Of a stretch of 64,000 bases of DNA, positions 46,627 through 57,345 are shown piece by piece (within the stretch, counting starts at the first letter, position 1; each line of letters starts with the position of its first letter). The stretch comes from Rhizobium sp. CB3090. Lineage in GTDB: Bacteria; Pseudomonadota; Alphaproteobacteria; Rhizobiales; Rhizobiaceae. A program made the position numbers and the translations under genes. The notes below the pieces were generated by a model. It searched no databases. It saw only the letters and a program-made list of their open reading frames with translations, and was not told the DNA's origin. Location: the NCBI RefSeq assembly GCF_029714285.1, contig NZ_CP121664.1:496001-560000 (forward strand). Reading direction: 5' to 3'.

Positions 46627-46923
46627 TCAAGCCTCGCCAGTCCTGCTCTCAGCCTCGCCAGACGAGTTTTGCGCTGGGGGCGAGCTGCTCTCTCGGGCGC
46701 CGCCAGCCTTTCTATCTCCGGTCGAACGGGCCCCGCCGTAGCGAAAGCGTTTCGCCAGGTACTCGAACGCCGCCTGCAGTTCACCCTCATCGATTTCGAT
46801 TACGCCGAGCCCGGCCTTGAGCGCGATCCTCCCGATGCGCTCGGCTTCACGGGTTTCGGCGAGCTTGAGCTGCTCCTGGAGCTTGGCGATTTCGTCGCGG
46901 ATTTTAGAGGACGGTTTCTTCAT
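46627..46923 (-). CDS. traC: TraC oriT-processing protein
   Basis: 98 residues from ATG 46923; no strong ribosome site. Sequence [40 protein letters not shown], then [12 protein letters not shown] match Ti TraC. The protein helps TraA form the relaxosome at oriT. First gene of the traCDG operon, divergent from traA across oriT. Confidence 0.92.
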   Translation of the reverse strand: MKKPSSKIRDEIAKLQEQLKLAETREAERIGRIALKAGLGVIEIDEGELQAAFEYLAKRFRYGGARSTGDRKAGGARESSSPPAQNSSGEAESRTGEA

Positions 46924-46982
46924 CTCAGGATGTCTCCTTGGGTGCGAAAGCTTGTCTTTCGGATCCACTTTTCCGGATGTCG

Positions 46983-46995
46983 GTGCGCAACGCAC
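46983..46995. promoter_or_regulatory. Dyad in the traC-traA divergent promoter region
   Basis: gtgcg-caa-cgcac, a perfect 5-bp inverted repeat 60 bases upstream of traC. In Ti plasmids a TraR-binding tra box sits in this interval. This dyad is shorter and not an 18-bp tra box, so its role is a guess. Confidence 0.25.
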
Positions 46996-47059
46996 TACTG
47001 TGAATCCTACAATCGCCAACGGCGATGCTTTCGTGGATGATCCCGGCCGCTCGACAAGA

Positions 47060-47101
47060 GCGGCATCCGAAGGGCGCAATTATACGTCGCTATCGCGACG
47101 T
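47060..47101. other. oriT: Origin of conjugative transfer (oriT) with nic region
   Basis: agggcgcaattatacgtcgc (47071-47090) is the Ti/RSF1010-type nic region (compare RSF1010 agggcgcactta), followed by the inverted repeat cgtcgc / gcgacg (47084-47100). It lies between the divergent traC and traA genes, exactly where the Ti oriT is. TraA nicks here and stays on the 5' end of the transferred strand. The reading of 47102-47180 shows nothing further. Confidence 0.82.
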
Positions 47102-47180
47102 TCTTCTGACGAGCGCCTGGCGGGGCCGATTTTGCCTCCGAACACCTTGATTTTGCTCACTATCGCGAAAGAATTCCGCC

Positions 47181-50100
47181 TTGGCCGTCCCTCATTTCTC
47201 CGTCAGCATCGTCGCCCGCGGCTCCGGCCGCAGCGCCGTCCTGTCGGCGGCTTATCGGCATTGTGCCAAGATGGACTACGAGCGCGAGGCGCGGACTATC
47301 GACTATCGCGCCAAGCAAGGCCTGCTGCACGAAGAGTTCGTTGTTCCAGTCGATGCGCCGCAATGGCTGCGGGCGATGATTGCAGATCGCTCTGTTTCGG
47401 GTGCCTCCGAAGCCTTCTGGAACAGCGTCGAAACTTTCGAGAAGCGATCAGATGCCCAGCTTGCCAAGGACGTGACCATTGCGCTGCCGATCGAACTCTC
47501 GACCGAGCAGAACATCGCACTTATGCGGGATTTCGTCGAAAGGCATATCACCTCGAAAGGGATGGTGGCGGACTGGGTGTATCACGACGCGCCGGGCAAT
47601 CCGCATGTGCATCTGATGACGACGCTCCGGCCACTTGCCGAAGAGGGTTTCGGCGCCAAGAAGGTCGCAGTGAAAGGACCGGACGGCAAACCGATGCGCA
47701 ATGACGCAGGCAAGATCGTCTACCAGCTTTGGGCGGGAAACCTCGACAACTTCAATGCGTTTCGCGACGGCTGGTTTGCCTGCGAGAACCGGCACCTGGC
47801 GCTCGCCGGCCTGGACATGCGTGTCGACGGGCGATCCTTCGAAAAACAGGGGATCGAGCTCACGCCGACCATTCACCTTGGTGTCGGCGCGAAGGCGATC
47901 GAGCGCAAGTCGGCGGTGGCCGCCGGGGACGTTTCGCTGGAGCGGCTGGAACTGCACGAAGAGCGTCGCGCCGAAAACGCCCGCCGCATCCAGCGCCGTC
48001 CCGAGCTCGTGCTCGACCTGATCACCCGCGAGAAAAGCGTTTTCGATGAACGCGACGTCGCCAAGATTCTTCACCGCTACGTCGACGATGCCGGCCTCTT
48101 CCAAAGCCTGATGGCAAGAATCGTGCAGAGCCCGGAGACGCTCCGCCTCGAGCGTGAGCGGATCGAGTTTTCGAGCGGCGTCCGGCTGCCGGCCAAATAT
48201 ACGACGCGTGACCTTATCCGGCTGGAAGCGGAGATGGCCAACCGGGCAATCTGGCTGTCTCAACGATCTTCGCACGGCCTTGCCGACGCCGTGCGGGAAG
48301 CGACATTTGCCCGTTACTTGCGCCTATCGGACGAGCAGAAGACGGCGATCGCACACGTCACCGGCGGCGAGCGCATCGCCGCGGTAATCGGGCGTGCCGG
48401 CGCCGGCAAAACAACGATGATGAAGGCGGCGCGCGAGGCTTGGGAAGCCGCGGGATACCGCGTCATCGGCGGCGCGCTCGCCGGTAAGGCGGCCGAGGGC
48501 CTGGAGAAGGAGGCCGGCATTCTCTCTCGCACGCTGTCATCCTGGGAACTGCGCTGGAACGAAGGTCACAATCTGCTGGACGACAAGACAGTGTTCGTCC
48601 TCGACGAAGCCGGCATGGTGTCGTCGCGGCAGATGGCGGTGTTCGTCGAAGCAGCGACCAAGGCAGGCGCGAAGCTCGCCCTCGTGGGGGACCCTGAGCA
48701 GCTGCAACCCATCGAAGCCGGGGCTGCTTTCCGCTCAATTGCCGATCGCATCGGCTATGTTGAACTCGAAACTATCCACCGCCAGCGCGAGCAATGGATG
48801 CGCGATGCCTCGCTTGACCTGGCGCGCGGCAATATTGGCAAGGCGATTGATGCTTATCGCGCGCAAGGCCGCATCAACGGCTCGGAACTCAAGGCGCAAG
48901 CAGTCGAAAACCTCATAGCCGACTGGGACCGGGAATACGATCCGCAAACATCCAGCCTGATTCTCGCTCATCTTCGGCGCGACGTCCGCATGCTCAACGA
49001 CATGGCTCGCGCAAAGCTCGTGGAACGTGGCCTCGTCGCCGAAGGTTTTGTCTTTCAGACCGAAGATGGGCACCGGAAATTTGCCGCAGGCGACCAGGTA
49101 GTGTTCCTCAAGAACGAGGGTTCGCTCGGCGTCAAGAACGGCATGTTGGCAAGGCTCACAGACGCAGCGCCCGGGCGTATCGTTGCAGAAGTCGGAGAAG
49201 GCGAACACTGCCGCCAGATCACGGTCGAGCAACGCTTCTATGCCAATGTCGATCACGGCTACGCAACCACCATCCACAAGAGCCAGGGCGCCACCGTCGA
49301 CCGGGTGAAGGTCCTGGCGTCCTTGTCGCTCGATCGCCATCTCACCTACGTTGCCATGACCCGTCACCGCCAAGATCTTGGCTTCTACTACGGCCGCCGA
49401 TCTTTCGCGAAGGCGGGCGGCCTTATCCCGATCCTGTCGCGCAGACAAGGCAAGGAAACAACGCTCGATTACGCGAACGGCCGTTTCTACGGCCAGGCCC
49501 TTCGCTTTGCCGAGGCCCGTGGCCTGCACCTTGTCAGCGTTGCGCGCACGGTCCTTCGCGATCGCCTCGAATGGACATTCCGCCAGAAGTCGAAGCTCGC
49601 CGAGCTTGGCGCACGTCTGGCAGCGCTCGCCGGCAAGCTAAGTCTCGCCACCGCTGCCGCCAGGACCTCTCAATCGCACACCATCAAGGAGCCGAAACCC
49701 ATGGTATCGGGCATCACCACGTTCTCAAGGTCGCTGGAACAGGCTGTCGAAGACCGGCTTGCTGCCGACCCCGGCTTGAAGAAGCAATGGGCGGAAGTCT
49801 CCGGCCGGTTCCACATGGTTTACGCTCAGCCGGAAGCGGCGTTCAAGGCCGTCAATGTCGATGCAATGCTGGGGGACGAAACGACTGCGAAGTCCACCAT
49901 TGCCAGGATCGGTTCCGAACCGCAAAGCTTCGGTGCTCTGAAAGGTAACATCGGTTTCCTCGCGAGCCGCGCCGACGAACAAAATCGAGAAAGGGCCGTC
50001 ACCAATGCGCCTGCGCTGGCGCGTAACCTGGAAAGGTATCTGCGTCAGCAAACGGAGGCCGAACGCAAATATGAAGCCGAGGAGCGCGCGCTCCGTTTGA

Positions 50101-50492
50101 AGGTTTCCCTCGATATCCCGGCCTTGTCGCCGGCGGCAAAGCAGACGCTTGAACGCGTACGGGACGCCATCGATCGCAACGATCTTCCGGCGGCCCTCGA
50201 ATACGCGCTCTCGGACAAGATGGTGAAAGCCGAGCTCGAAGGGTTTGCGAGAGCAGTATCTGAACGCTTCGGCGAACGCATCTTCCCGTCTCTTACTGCG
50301 AAAGCCCCCAATGGACAGACATTCAATGCCGTCACGACGGGGATGACGGCCGGACAGAAGGCGCAGGTGGAAGCGGCATGGGATTCGATACGGACAGTGC
50401 AGCAACTTTCTGCGCATGAGCGGACGTCAGAGTCGCTGAAGCAGATCGAAACCCTGCGCCAATCAAAGAGCAAGGGGTTCTCCCTCAAATGA
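47181..50492 (+). CDS. traA: TraA relaxase-helicase
   Basis: 1,103 residues, the usual size. The start is a TTG at 47181, because the protein begins [20 protein letters not shown] exactly at the family's start. N-terminal MobA/MobL relaxase with histidine motif NPHVHLMTT at about 139; middle helicase with Walker [12 protein letters not shown] (~405) and [16 protein letters not shown]; RecD-like motif [19 protein letters not shown] and [17 protein letters not shown]-terminal extension. It nicks oriT and unwinds the transferred strand. Next gene traF overlaps by 4 bases. Confidence 0.95.
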   Translation: MAVPHFSVSIVARGSGRSAVLSAAYRHCAKMDYEREARTIDYRAKQGLLHEEFVVPVDAPQWLRAMIADRSVSGASEAFWNSVETFEKRSDAQLAKDVTIALPIELSTEQNIALMRDFVERHITSKGMVADWVYHDAPGNPHVHLMTTLRPLAEEGFGAKKVAVKGPDGKPMRNDAGKIVYQLWAGNLDNFNAFRDGWFACENRHLALAGLDMRVDGRSFEKQGIELTPTIHLGVGAKAIERKSAVAAGDVSLERLELHEERRAENARRIQRRPELVLDLITREKSVFDERDVAKILHRYVDDAGLFQSLMARIVQSPETLRLERERIEFSSGVRLPAKYTTRDLIRLEAEMANRAIWLSQRSSHGLADAVREATFARYLRLSDEQKTAIAHVTGGERIAAVIGRAGAGKTTMMKAAREAWEAAGYRVIGGALAGKAAEGLEKEAGILSRTLSSWELRWNEGHNLLDDKTVFVLDEAGMVSSRQMAVFVEAATKAGAKLALVGDPEQLQPIEAGAAFRSIADRIGYVELETIHRQREQWMRDASLDLARGNIGKAIDAYRAQGRINGSELKAQAVENLIADWDREYDPQTSSLILAHLRRDVRMLNDMARAKLVERGLVAEGFVFQTEDGHRKFAAGDQVVFLKNEGSLGVKNGMLARLTDAAPGRIVAEVGEGEHCRQITVEQRFYANVDHGYATTIHKSQGATVDRVKVLASLSLDRHLTYVAMTRHRQDLGFYYGRRSFAKAGGLIPILSRRQGKETTLDYANGRFYGQALRFAEARGLHLVSVARTVLRDRLEWTFRQKSKLAELGARLAALAGKLSLATAAARTSQSHTIKEPKPMVSGITTFSRSLEQAVEDRLAADPGLKKQWAEVSGRFHMVYAQPEAAFKAVNVDAMLGDETTAKSTIARIGSEPQSFGALKGNIGFLASRADEQNRERAVTNAPALARNLERYLRQQTEAERKYEAEERALRLKVSLDIPALSPAAKQTLERVRDAIDRNDLPAALEYALSDKMVKAELEGFARAVSERFGERIFPSLTAKAPNGQTFNAVTTGMTAGQKAQVEAAWDSIRTVQQLSAHERTSESLKQIETLRQSKSKGFSLK

Positions 50493-51055
50493 TAAAGCGA
50501 AATGAAGTGAGCCTGCCGTTTCCCTTCCATAAACGACTGGCGGTCCTGAGCATGGCGATAATCTCGATGGTCGCGGCGGCGCTCGTGGTGGCCGTCTTTT
50601 ACTGCGGTTATCGCATTAACTTCACACCGAGCGAACCCGTCGGTCTCTGGCGTATCGTTTCTCTCGAACGTCCAGCATCCGTTGGGGATCTCGTCTTCAT
50701 TTGCCCCCCGCTTACGGCGGCAATACGGGAGGCGCGCGCGCGAGGGTATCTCCGCATTGGATCCTGCCCGGGCGCGATCGCACCGCTCATCAAGACGATC
50801 ATCGCCGTAGCCGGGCAGCATGTCGAAATCGGTGCGCACGTGACGATCGACGGGCGCCCGATCCCATTTTCCGATCTCGCTGAGCGGGACGGCGCAGGTC
50901 GACCGATGACGCCATTTCCCGGCGGTGTCGTGCCGGCTGGAAGCGTCTTTCTCTATTCAGCGTTCAGGAGTTCTTACGACTCCCGTTATTTCGGCCCCCT
51001 GCCAGCTTCCGGCATCGTCGGCCTGGCGCAACAGGTGCTCACCTATGCGCCTTGA
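50489..51055 (+). CDS. traF: TraF pilin-maturation peptidase (S26 family)
   Basis: 188 residues, overlapping traA by ATGA. One membrane helix ([20 protein letters not shown]). The signal-peptidase fold has the Ser in [14 protein letters not shown] and the Lys in [17 protein letters not shown], then the conserved [10 protein letters not shown] and [16 protein letters not shown]. It matures and cyclises TrbC pilin, as in RP4. Confidence 0.93.
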   Translation: MIKRNEVSLPFPFHKRLAVLSMAIISMVAAALVVAVFYCGYRINFTPSEPVGLWRIVSLERPASVGDLVFICPPLTAAIREARARGYLRIGSCPGAIAPLIKTIIAVAGQHVEIGAHVTIDGRPIPFSDLAERDGAGRPMTPFPGGVVPAGSVFLYSAFRSSYDSRYFGPLPASGIVGLAQQVLTYAP

Positions 51056-52208
51056 CCACCTTCAGTCCGCCCTGCCGATTGCCGCTTCAATCATCATCGG
51101 AATGGTGGGATGGAGTGGCCAAGTTCTGCTTCTTCCGGTCACCTTCGTGTTTCCGATCCTCTGGATGCTTGCGCGAACGCGGTTGATTGCCGCGTGTGTC
51201 GCGGCTGGCTATTTCCTGGCGGCTTCTCGGGGATTACCACAAGGTGTCGCGACCTTCTACGTCTCCGATCTCTGGCCGGGCCTGTTGCTCTGGCTATGCG
51301 CATCGCTGAGCTTTATCGGCGTCCACACATTGTTCTGGACGAGATGCGGCTTTACGCGGCCATTTCGTTATCTCGCGGCGTCGGTACTTATGGCCATTCC
51401 ACCATTCGGCATCACCGGTTGGGCACATCCGATCACAGCCACGGGTGTACTGTTTCCAGGATGGGGATGGTGGGGATTGGTCGCGGCGACAGCCGGCCTC
51501 ATCGGCCTTGTAACCCGTGCTTGGCCGGCTATCGTCATCGCCCTTTCAGGTCTGTGGCTTTGGTCCGCCGCAATCTGGACCGCACCGGCCCTACCGGAAG
51601 CGTGGCAGGGCGTCGATCTAGAATTGGGCGCTTCGCTCGGCCGCGACATCAGCCTGCAGCGCCACCGTGATCTGATTGCCACGGTGAAGGATCGAGTATC
51701 TGACGGCCGCCGTCGGATCGTGCTGCCCGAAAGCGCCCTCGGCTCTTGGACACCGACCACGGAGCGGCTGTGGGTAACAGCTCTACAGGGAACGGACATA
51801 TCCGTTATCGCCGGCGCCTCGGTCGTCAATTCGGGCGGATACGACAATGTTCTGATTGCCATCTCCGGTAATGGTGCGCAACTCCTTTATCGAGAGCGCA
51901 TGCCGGTTCCTGGTTCGATGTGGCAACCCTGGCGCCCCTTGCTTGGTCAGAGTGGCGGCGCGCGGGCGCATCTCTTCGCAAATCCGACCGTGACGGTTGC
52001 CGACCATCGGGTGGCACCACTGATCTGCTATGAGCAACTGATCATATGGCCGGTCCTCCAGTCCATGCTGTATCATCCGGATGTCATTGTTGCCGCCGGC
52101 AATGGATGGTGGACCAAAGGAACCCCTATTGTCGCCATCCAGCGCGCCAGCACGGAAGCCTGGGCGCGCCTATTCGACAAACCCCTCGTCATCTCCTTCA
52201 ACACCTGA
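51045..52208 (+). CDS. traB: TraB conjugation protein (nitrilase/apolipoprotein acyltransferase-like)
   Basis: 387 residues from ATG 51045, overlapping traF by 11 bases. Membrane helices fill the first half ([20 protein letters not shown] onward); the second half is a carbon-nitrogen hydrolase fold with [13 protein letters not shown] (Glu), a loop [11 protein letters not shown] (Lys expected in other members, here Arg) and [14 protein letters not shown] (Cys). In Ti plasmids traB raises transfer efficiency but is not essential. Substrate unknown. Confidence 0.92.
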   Translation: MRLDHLQSALPIAASIIIGMVGWSGQVLLLPVTFVFPILWMLARTRLIAACVAAGYFLAASRGLPQGVATFYVSDLWPGLLLWLCASLSFIGVHTLFWTRCGFTRPFRYLAASVLMAIPPFGITGWAHPITATGVLFPGWGWWGLVAATAGLIGLVTRAWPAIVIALSGLWLWSAAIWTAPALPEAWQGVDLELGASLGRDISLQRHRDLIATVKDRVSDGRRRIVLPESALGSWTPTTERLWVTALQGTDISVIAGASVVNSGGYDNVLIAISGNGAQLLYRERMPVPGSMWQPWRPLLGQSGGARAHLFANPTVTVADHRVAPLICYEQLIIWPVLQSMLYHPDVIVAAGNGWWTKGTPIVAIQRASTEAWARLFDKPLVISFNT

Positions 52209-52224
52209 CTTACAAGGAGACGTC

Positions 52225-52833
52225 ATGCTTGACGCTACCCTAATCCAACAATGCGCCGACCCTTCATTAGCATCCACGATCGTCGAGCAGTTCGTGACAG
52301 CCGCTGGGTCGTCCGACCCTCTTGCGGTCACAGTCAAATCAGGCGGCCGATTGATTCTAATTCCGAAGGCAACATCGGCCGACGAAGCCATGGCGATCGT
52401 TCGCCAGTATGTTGAGCAAGCTGAGGTTCGCGTCGGCATGACCCAGTTTCCGGCCGGTGTCAGCGTGAAGGAGGCAGCCGATCTGACACCGGATTTGGTC
52501 GATGCCTGCGAGAACCTGCGCAAGGGCACGACGATGTTCGCCAAGGTCCTGCGCATTGTCGCCAAATGGTACGGCAATCCGAAGAGCGATGACGTCTTCC
52601 GCCAGATTTTCGAGGACGCGCTCTATGCCTGGAAGACCGGGGAATTCGAAGGAGTGCGTGTATTTCAAGCGCAGGATCCAGGAGCCTCCATCGAATTGCC
52701 TCAGCAAAGCGAAGCGCGCTCCATGGATGAACCGCCAGCCGCCGTGACCACTCCCGAGAAGCGGACGAAGGTGAACGAGGATATTGGCCAAGCCGGAATT
52801 CGTATCGATCTTTCAAGGATTGGAGGCAAATAG
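52225..52833 (+). CDS. traH: TraH conjugation protein
   Basis: 202 residues from ATG 52225 (aaggagacgtc upstream). The N-terminal part matches TraH of Ti plasmids: LDATLIQQCADPSLASTIVE, PLAVTVKSGGRLILIPKATS and RQYVEQAEVRVGMTQFPAGV. No enzyme motif; not essential in Ti plasmids. It closes the traAFBH operon. The 266-base gap after it has no gene or clear terminator. Confidence 0.9.
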   Translation: MLDATLIQQCADPSLASTIVEQFVTAAGSSDPLAVTVKSGGRLILIPKATSADEAMAIVRQYVEQAEVRVGMTQFPAGVSVKEAADLTPDLVDACENLRKGTTMFAKVLRIVAKWYGNPKSDDVFRQIFEDALYAWKTGEFEGVRVFQAQDPGASIELPQQSEARSMDEPPAAVTTPEKRTKVNEDIGQAGIRIDLSRIGGK

Positions 52834-53099
52834 GCACTCGATTCTCACGTCGGAATCGGTGCGACGGATGGAACATCCCCGGCATGCATAATCATTCCTC
52901 GAGGGCCAGAAAGTTAAAGGGCAATTCCAAAGTGCCGACGCCACCGGCGAAAAAGGATGCCGCGTAAACGTTCGCCGAATGGGATGAATTTGATGGCCGT
53001 ATAATCATTCTTCAGGAGGCTGTTGGACATTCGGGGTTGAGGACGCGCCGAGCATTGTGTCCTTGTTTGCCCTGTTTCCGGTTCCCAGTTCGGTACTCG

Positions 53100-53336
53100 T
53101 TATCCGAGTGGCTTAATTTTTGTCTCAGGCCGACGTTTCAGCAATTCAGACGCCTCAACACCTAAGACCGTCGCCAGGCGATCGACAACGTCGATGCTTG
53201 CATTATAGACACTGCGCTCCAAAGAACTGATATAAGTACGATCGATACCTGCCCGAAACGCAAGCTCTTCTTGCGACAGGCCTTTGGCTTGACGCGCAGC
53301 TTTCAGATTCCGTGCAAACACCTCTCGAATCTCCAT
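53100..53336 (-). CDS. XRE-family helix-turn-helix regulator
   Basis: 78 residues from ATG 53336. One Cro/CI-type HTH: ARNLKAARQAKGLSQEELAF, RAGIDRTYISSLERSVYNAS and VVDRLATVLGVEASELLKR. Stand-alone, divergent from the small ORF and traM; could repress tra or its own promoter. Not part of the standard Ti gene set, so an addition to plasmid control here. Confidence 0.85.
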   Translation of the reverse strand: MEIREVFARNLKAARQAKGLSQEELAFRAGIDRTYISSLERSVYNASIDVVDRLATVLGVEASELLKRRPETKIKPLG

Positions 53337-53425
53337 GGTGGAGAGAGCAGCGGCTTGCAGAGTATTTCTCCACGGAGTATTCTCTACAGCCGTATTCCGG
53401 ATATGGAATCTGCATATGAATCAGA

Positions 53426-53608
53426 GTGATGACGCGTTCGCTGATGCCCTCTTCGTGCGAGCAATGGACTGTCGAGTTTGTGGGTACCTATCTTACTGAA
53501 GGATGGGATCTATTTTGCAAAGCGTATACGCTACCGGAAGGTCTCGATCCTTGGCGGGTCGCAAACGAGGTAAGAGGAGAAGCGGATGGACAACGAGGTC
53601 TCATTTGA
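53426..53608 (+). CDS. Small ORF before traM, function unknown
   Basis: Up to 60 residues; possible starts at 53426, 53429 or 53444. Reads EQWTVEFVGTYLTEGWDLFC then KAYTLPEGLDPWRVANEVRG, protein-like, and overlaps the start of traM by 23 bases. No good ribosome site. Could be the end of a lost gene or a leader for traM. Confidence 0.35.
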   Translation: MMTRSLMPSSCEQWTVEFVGTYLTEGWDLFCKAYTLPEGLDPWRVANEVRGEADGQRGLI

Positions 53609-53900
53609 GACAGGCGGCAAAAGAGGGTCTCGTTATAGCGCGATGCGAGAAGCCGATTTGAAAGCATTAGCAATTTCTGCGATCCAAGAGCACCGGCGAC
53701 TTCTAGCCGCGGATGAAGCCGTCTACGAAGCGTGGACTCTTGCAACCGCCAACGCCTCGACTTCCAGCGACGTGCTCAAGAGCCTGCAAGATGAGTATCT
53801 CGATCGTCAAAAGAAGTCAGAAGCGCAGCAGGAAGAACTCTCGGAAATCATCGATGCGCTTGGATATGTTCCTGATGTCCCCTCCGAAAAAGACGAATGA
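53586..53900 (+). CDS. traM: TraM antiactivator of quorum sensing
   Basis: 104 residues from ATG 53586 (gaggagaagcgg upstream). TraM pattern: MREADLKALAISAIQEHRRL then LAADEAVYEAWTLATANA and EELSEIIDALGYVP, an all-alpha protein with two long helices. TraM binds and disables TraR, so conjugation starts only at high density. It converges on traR, leaving 3 bases between stops. Confidence 0.88.
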   Translation: MDNEVSFETGGKRGSRYSAMREADLKALAISAIQEHRRLLAADEAVYEAWTLATANASTSSDVLKSLQDEYLDRQKKSEAQQEELSEIIDALGYVPDVPSEKDE

Positions 53901-53903
53901 TGG

Positions 53904-54608
53904 TCAAACCAAACCGCGGTCTTTCGCGATTGCCACGAGCTGAGGGATCGTCGCGGCATTCAGCTTCTTGCGTGCGCTATCAAAATAGTGCTGCACTGTT
54001 CTTGGGGTAATTCCCATTAAAACGGCAATCTCCCACGCCTTTTTACCCTTTGCCGCCCACGTAAGACACATCGCTTCCCTTGGCGAAAGGAGCCGGCTGG
54101 GTGCGACGATCGTCGATGCAGCTATAATCTTCAGGCGATAGTGAATTGCCAGCACCGCTTGCAGCGGGTTTAGATGCTTCTGACATTTTGAAATATCAGC
54201 TTTGTGCCCCGAGGAAGCAAATGTCAGCATAATGATCGAGCCGAAACTGCCTTGAACGGGAACCGTCACCCCACTGCGAATGCCATGTTCGACCGCTTCA
54301 TCCCGAAAACGCTTGAATTCAGAGCTCCCCCGAGACGGCCAGTCATCGATCGCCCAGGAAAACATCTCCATCCGGCGTTTGGCTTCCGTAACGACCGGAT
54401 CCACTCGAGAATATTGGTTGCGTAGGTAAATTTTCTGCCATTTCTCAGGATAGGAACTGAGTGCGCGGGCGCCAAGACCTTCCGTTTGCAGGTATGCAAA
54501 GAATTGAAATCCGCACGAATGAACGAAGCCTTTGAGCCCGCGTTTGATCATCCGTTCATCGTATGAGGCTTCAACCATGTCAATGAGAGCGCTTAAGGCT
54601 GGATCCAC
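53904..54608 (-). CDS. traR: TraR quorum-sensing activator (LuxR family)
   Basis: 234 residues, the TraR length, from ATG 54608. The autoinducer domain has the ligand residues in EKWQKIYLRNQYSRVDPVV and MFSWAIDDWPSRG (Trp, Tyr, Asp, Trp); the DNA-binding GerE domain is LLSPREAMCLTWAAKGKKAW then EIAVLMGITPRTVQHYFDSA. With acyl-homoserine lactone it turns on tra and trb operons. The lactone synthase traI usually precedes trbB and would lie just past the right edge. Confidence 0.92.
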   Translation of the reverse strand: MDPALSALIDMVEASYDERMIKRGLKGFVHSCGFQFFAYLQTEGLGARALSSYPEKWQKIYLRNQYSRVDPVVTEAKRRMEMFSWAIDDWPSRGSSEFKRFRDEAVEHGIRSGVTVPVQGSFGSIIMLTFASSGHKADISKCQKHLNPLQAVLAIHYRLKIIAASTIVAPSRLLSPREAMCLTWAAKGKKAWEIAVLMGITPRTVQHYFDSARKKLNAATIPQLVAIAKDRGLV

Positions 54609-54767
54609 AGACCTATCTCCTTTCCGTTGTACGTGAAGGCGCCCCCGCTCCTTCGGAAGTGATACAGATCTGCGCTCACCCGCGCAAATATCTATTCACC
54701 TCTATTCCGCAATCAAAACCTTCTGACTAAGAAATGATGTTAAACAAAGATGTTTTTTGATGCTGTC

Positions 54768-56066
54768 TCAGTGACTGCTGTACGCGGAGGGAAAGACGAT
54801 ATCCTGATCGACCAAGACATTGAACTCGTATCCCGGCCGGATCCGGATTGTCGGCTGAACGTTCAGGTTCTTCGAGATGGTCTGCTCGGCAACGCGACCG
54901 AAAGTTTCCGCGAAATTCCGTCTGGCGGCATCGGAGGCCGTGTCCTGGGTGGCAAGCGTCGAGCTTTCGGGCATCGACATGTCGATGCCGGTTCCAAGTA
55001 TCGCGACGAGTGCTGCCGAACTCCACGTGCGCCAGAGATGCCGATCGACCTTATCCTTGAACCCGCCATATCCTTCCCCATCGGTCCCAGCCATGCCGCC
55101 GATCTGCAGCGTCGAGCCATTCGGGAAGATCAGATCGGTCCAGACGACGAGCAAGCGCTCCTGGCCAAACGAAACCTTGGAATCGTAACGGCCGAACAAC
55201 TTGGACCCCTGCGGGATCAGGAGCCGGTAGCCGGTGGCGCTATCATAGACATTCTGGCTGACCTGCGCGGTGATCCGGCCCGGAAGGTCCGAGTTGAGAC
55301 CTGTGATCAACGTGGCTGGAATGACCGAGCCGCGCTTCAGCTCATACGGCGACATCTGCGGCACGACCTTATTCGGCAAATATCCAAGATCTTTGATGTC
55401 CTGATTGAAGAAATCCTCCTTCGAACTTTGGGCATTCTGGTCGACGTTCTGGCCCATCAGCCCGGATTTCGATGCGGCGGCGTAGAGATCCGCGGCATTG
55501 TTGGCTGTCGTCGTCGTCTGACGGCCGGTGTCTGTGGAATTTTTAGCGGTTTTCTCGACATCAGAAATATCCACCTTCAAAGGCGAGTCTAGAGCCGTTT
55601 CCCGCGCCTGCAGGCGAGCCATCCGCTGGCGTTGAGCTTCGCGGAGATATTGTTCATCCTGCTCCCGCTTTAAGCGGGCTCTCCATTCCTCCTCTGATTC
55701 GAGCTGAGGGTGTCTTTCTTGCCGTTCCGTGGGCCGGCGGTCGATAACAGGTGCTTCCTTCTCGAGCTTCCGTTCGACGGTGGGTGTTGGCTGGAACTCT
55801 TCGCGTTCACCCGGCTCGCCGATGATGCCGTCACTGATGCCGCGCTTGAGCTGGTCACCGAAGTTCGTCGCCGGTGTATTCAAGGTGCTGACGATATCGT
55901 TGCTCCAGTTGAAGGGAAGTCCTCGCCACGATAGGCCAATCATGACCACGCCGAAGAACAGCGCGATGAGGATGGTGGCGGTAATAATTGGCAGCCGATT
56001 GAGGCGGCGCATGCCTTTTTGATCGTCGGCTTGCTTTGAAGGGCCGAGCTGGAGCGATTGGATCAT
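54768..56066 (-). CDS. trbI: TrbI mating-pair formation protein (VirB10-like)
   Basis: 432 residues from ATG 56066. One N-terminal membrane helix (LPIITATILIALFFGVVMIG), a Pro/Glu/Arg-rich periplasmic linker, and the C-terminal VirB10 beta-barrel: YELKRGSVIPATLITGLNSD, GSKLFGRYDSKVSFGQERLL and ARRNFAETFGRVAEQTISKN. It spans the envelope and joins inner and outer parts of the channel. Last gene of the trb operon. traR follows 159 bases later. Confidence 0.93.
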   Translation of the reverse strand: MIQSLQLGPSKQADDQKGMRRLNRLPIITATILIALFFGVVMIGLSWRGLPFNWSNDIVSTLNTPATNFGDQLKRGISDGIIGEPGEREEFQPTPTVERKLEKEAPVIDRRPTERQERHPQLESEEEWRARLKREQDEQYLREAQRQRMARLQARETALDSPLKVDISDVEKTAKNSTDTGRQTTTTANNAADLYAAASKSGLMGQNVDQNAQSSKEDFFNQDIKDLGYLPNKVVPQMSPYELKRGSVIPATLITGLNSDLPGRITAQVSQNVYDSATGYRLLIPQGSKLFGRYDSKVSFGQERLLVVWTDLIFPNGSTLQIGGMAGTDGEGYGGFKDKVDRHLWRTWSSAALVAILGTGIDMSMPESSTLATQDTASDAARRNFAETFGRVAEQTISKNLNVQPTIRIRPGYEFNVLVDQDIVFPSAYSSH

Positions 56067-56076
56067 ACCCCTCCCC

Positions 56077-56514
56077 TCAATTACGCTGCATGATGGAGAG
56101 CGGACTTGCCGGCGTCGCACCGGCTGCCGTTGCTTTGTATGCGCGGCCAAGGGCAATGGAGGGTGTTGACAGCCGCGCAAGCACCTGATCTTGAGTGCCA
56201 TCGATCGAATAAGTGAGCTCGATCTGTTTCACGTCCTTTCCAACGTTGCCGTCGGTTAGAACGGTGTAGCCAAAGCCCTTTAGGGCCGCCTTTAGGGCCG
56301 TTGCAAACTCCGACGTGTCCTTTTCCATCTTGATTGTCGTCGAGCTCACGGGGCCGATCTGCTCGGCGAGCCGGCTTGCCAAGTCGCCGGCGATGGCATT
56401 TGCGGTAGGCCCGGAGACTGGCGCGGCGTTTGACCTTGGGTCCACCCCATCCTCAGCAGTTTGGCATGCGGTGAGAAAGCCGCTGATGATGATGACAACG
56501 AGAAGCTTGTGCAT
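56077..56514 (-). CDS. trbH: TrbH lipoprotein (conjugal transfer)
   Basis: 145 residues from ATG 56514. Lipoprotein signal LLVVIIISGFLTAC; the lipidated Cys is at residue 17. Then SRLAEQIGPVSSTTIKMEKD and LKGFGYTVLTDGNVGKDVKQ. Small outer-membrane-associated component between trbG and trbI. Stop to trbI start is 10 bases. Confidence 0.9.
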   Translation of the reverse strand: MHKLLVVIIISGFLTACQTAEDGVDPRSNAAPVSGPTANAIAGDLASRLAEQIGPVSSTTIKMEKDTSEFATALKAALKGFGYTVLTDGNVGKDVKQIELTYSIDGTQDQVLARLSTPSIALGRAYKATAAGATPASPLSIMQRN

Positions 56515-56517
56515 AGC

Positions 56518-57330
56518 TCAGCCTCCCCGCCGAATGGTGATCTTCTGCTGGCGCCAGCCGACGCCGGAGACGAGGATCGCCTGGTCGACGGCATAATCGA
56601 CGATCATCAAATCGTTCTTCATTCGGTAATTGACGATGCGGTTCTGGCCGCCGTGGATCACGAACAGCACCGGTGCATCCTGACCTGAGATCGACTTCGA
56701 AAACTGGATGTAGGTTTTCACGCCATCCGAATAGACCCGCTTCGGCTTCCATGACGCGCTTCCGCCGATGGAATAGGAAAAGTTCAGCTTGTCGGGCGCC
56801 GTGCCGGGGACGCCGCCGGTCTCAAGCCGTGAATTTACATCTGCGAGCTTGGCCGAGACATCCTCGGTATATTCGAAGCCGACGCGTGCCATGTACTGGC
56901 TCGGATGTGACTTGAGCTGGATGTGATAGGTGCGCCGCGACGTCGTGACCACCATCGAGGTGACAAGACCTGCTTCCGACGGCTTGACGATCAGATGGAT
57001 CGCTTGGCCGCCGATTGCACCGGAGGTGGCAGGCTCCACCTTCCAGCGAACAGTGTCTCCAACGAGAACATCGCGGACGATCTCGCCGCCCTGAAGTTCG
57101 ATATCGCAGACCTGCAAGGGCGAGCAGACGACGGACGGCTGGGTTTCGCCGAAGAGAAAGGTGACCTTGCCATCGGAGCCGGCCGTCACCAGTCCGGGCG
57201 CGACGCGCCATTTCTTGGAAATGGTCGTGCCATTCACCTCATTTGTCGTCATGGTCTGCGCCTCAGCGCTGCCCACAAAGACGAGTCCCGCCAAGCAGCC
57301 GGTGGCTGCAATTAGTGCTGTTCTGTGCAT
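56518..57330 (-). CDS. trbG: TrbG mating-pair formation protein (VirB9-like)
   Basis: 270 residues, signal peptide [19 protein letters not shown]. VirB9-like: [40 protein letters not shown] and the C-terminal [20 protein letters not shown] then [18 protein letters not shown]. It forms the outer-membrane layer with TrbI and TrbH. Confidence 0.94.
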   Translation of the reverse strand: MHRTALIAATGCLAGLVFVGSAEAQTMTTNEVNGTTISKKWRVAPGLVTAGSDGKVTFLFGETQPSVVCSPLQVCDIELQGGEIVRDVLVGDTVRWKVEPATSGAIGGQAIHLIVKPSEAGLVTSMVVTTSRRTYHIQLKSHPSQYMARVGFEYTEDVSAKLADVNSRLETGGVPGTAPDKLNFSYSIGGSASWKPKRVYSDGVKTYIQFSKSISGQDAPVLFVIHGGQNRIVNYRMKNDLMIVDYAVDQAILVSGVGWRQQKITIRRGG

Positions 57331-57345
57331 GTCAAACCCCTGCCC

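Noticed and set aside
54660..54677. tra-box-like sequence around agatct before traR
   Set aside because: Only the central six bases are symmetrical; the outer arms do not match the 18-bp TraR box.
54750..55592. 280-codon + strand ORF opposite trbI
   Set aside because: Shadow of trbI, which is unmistakable on the other strand.
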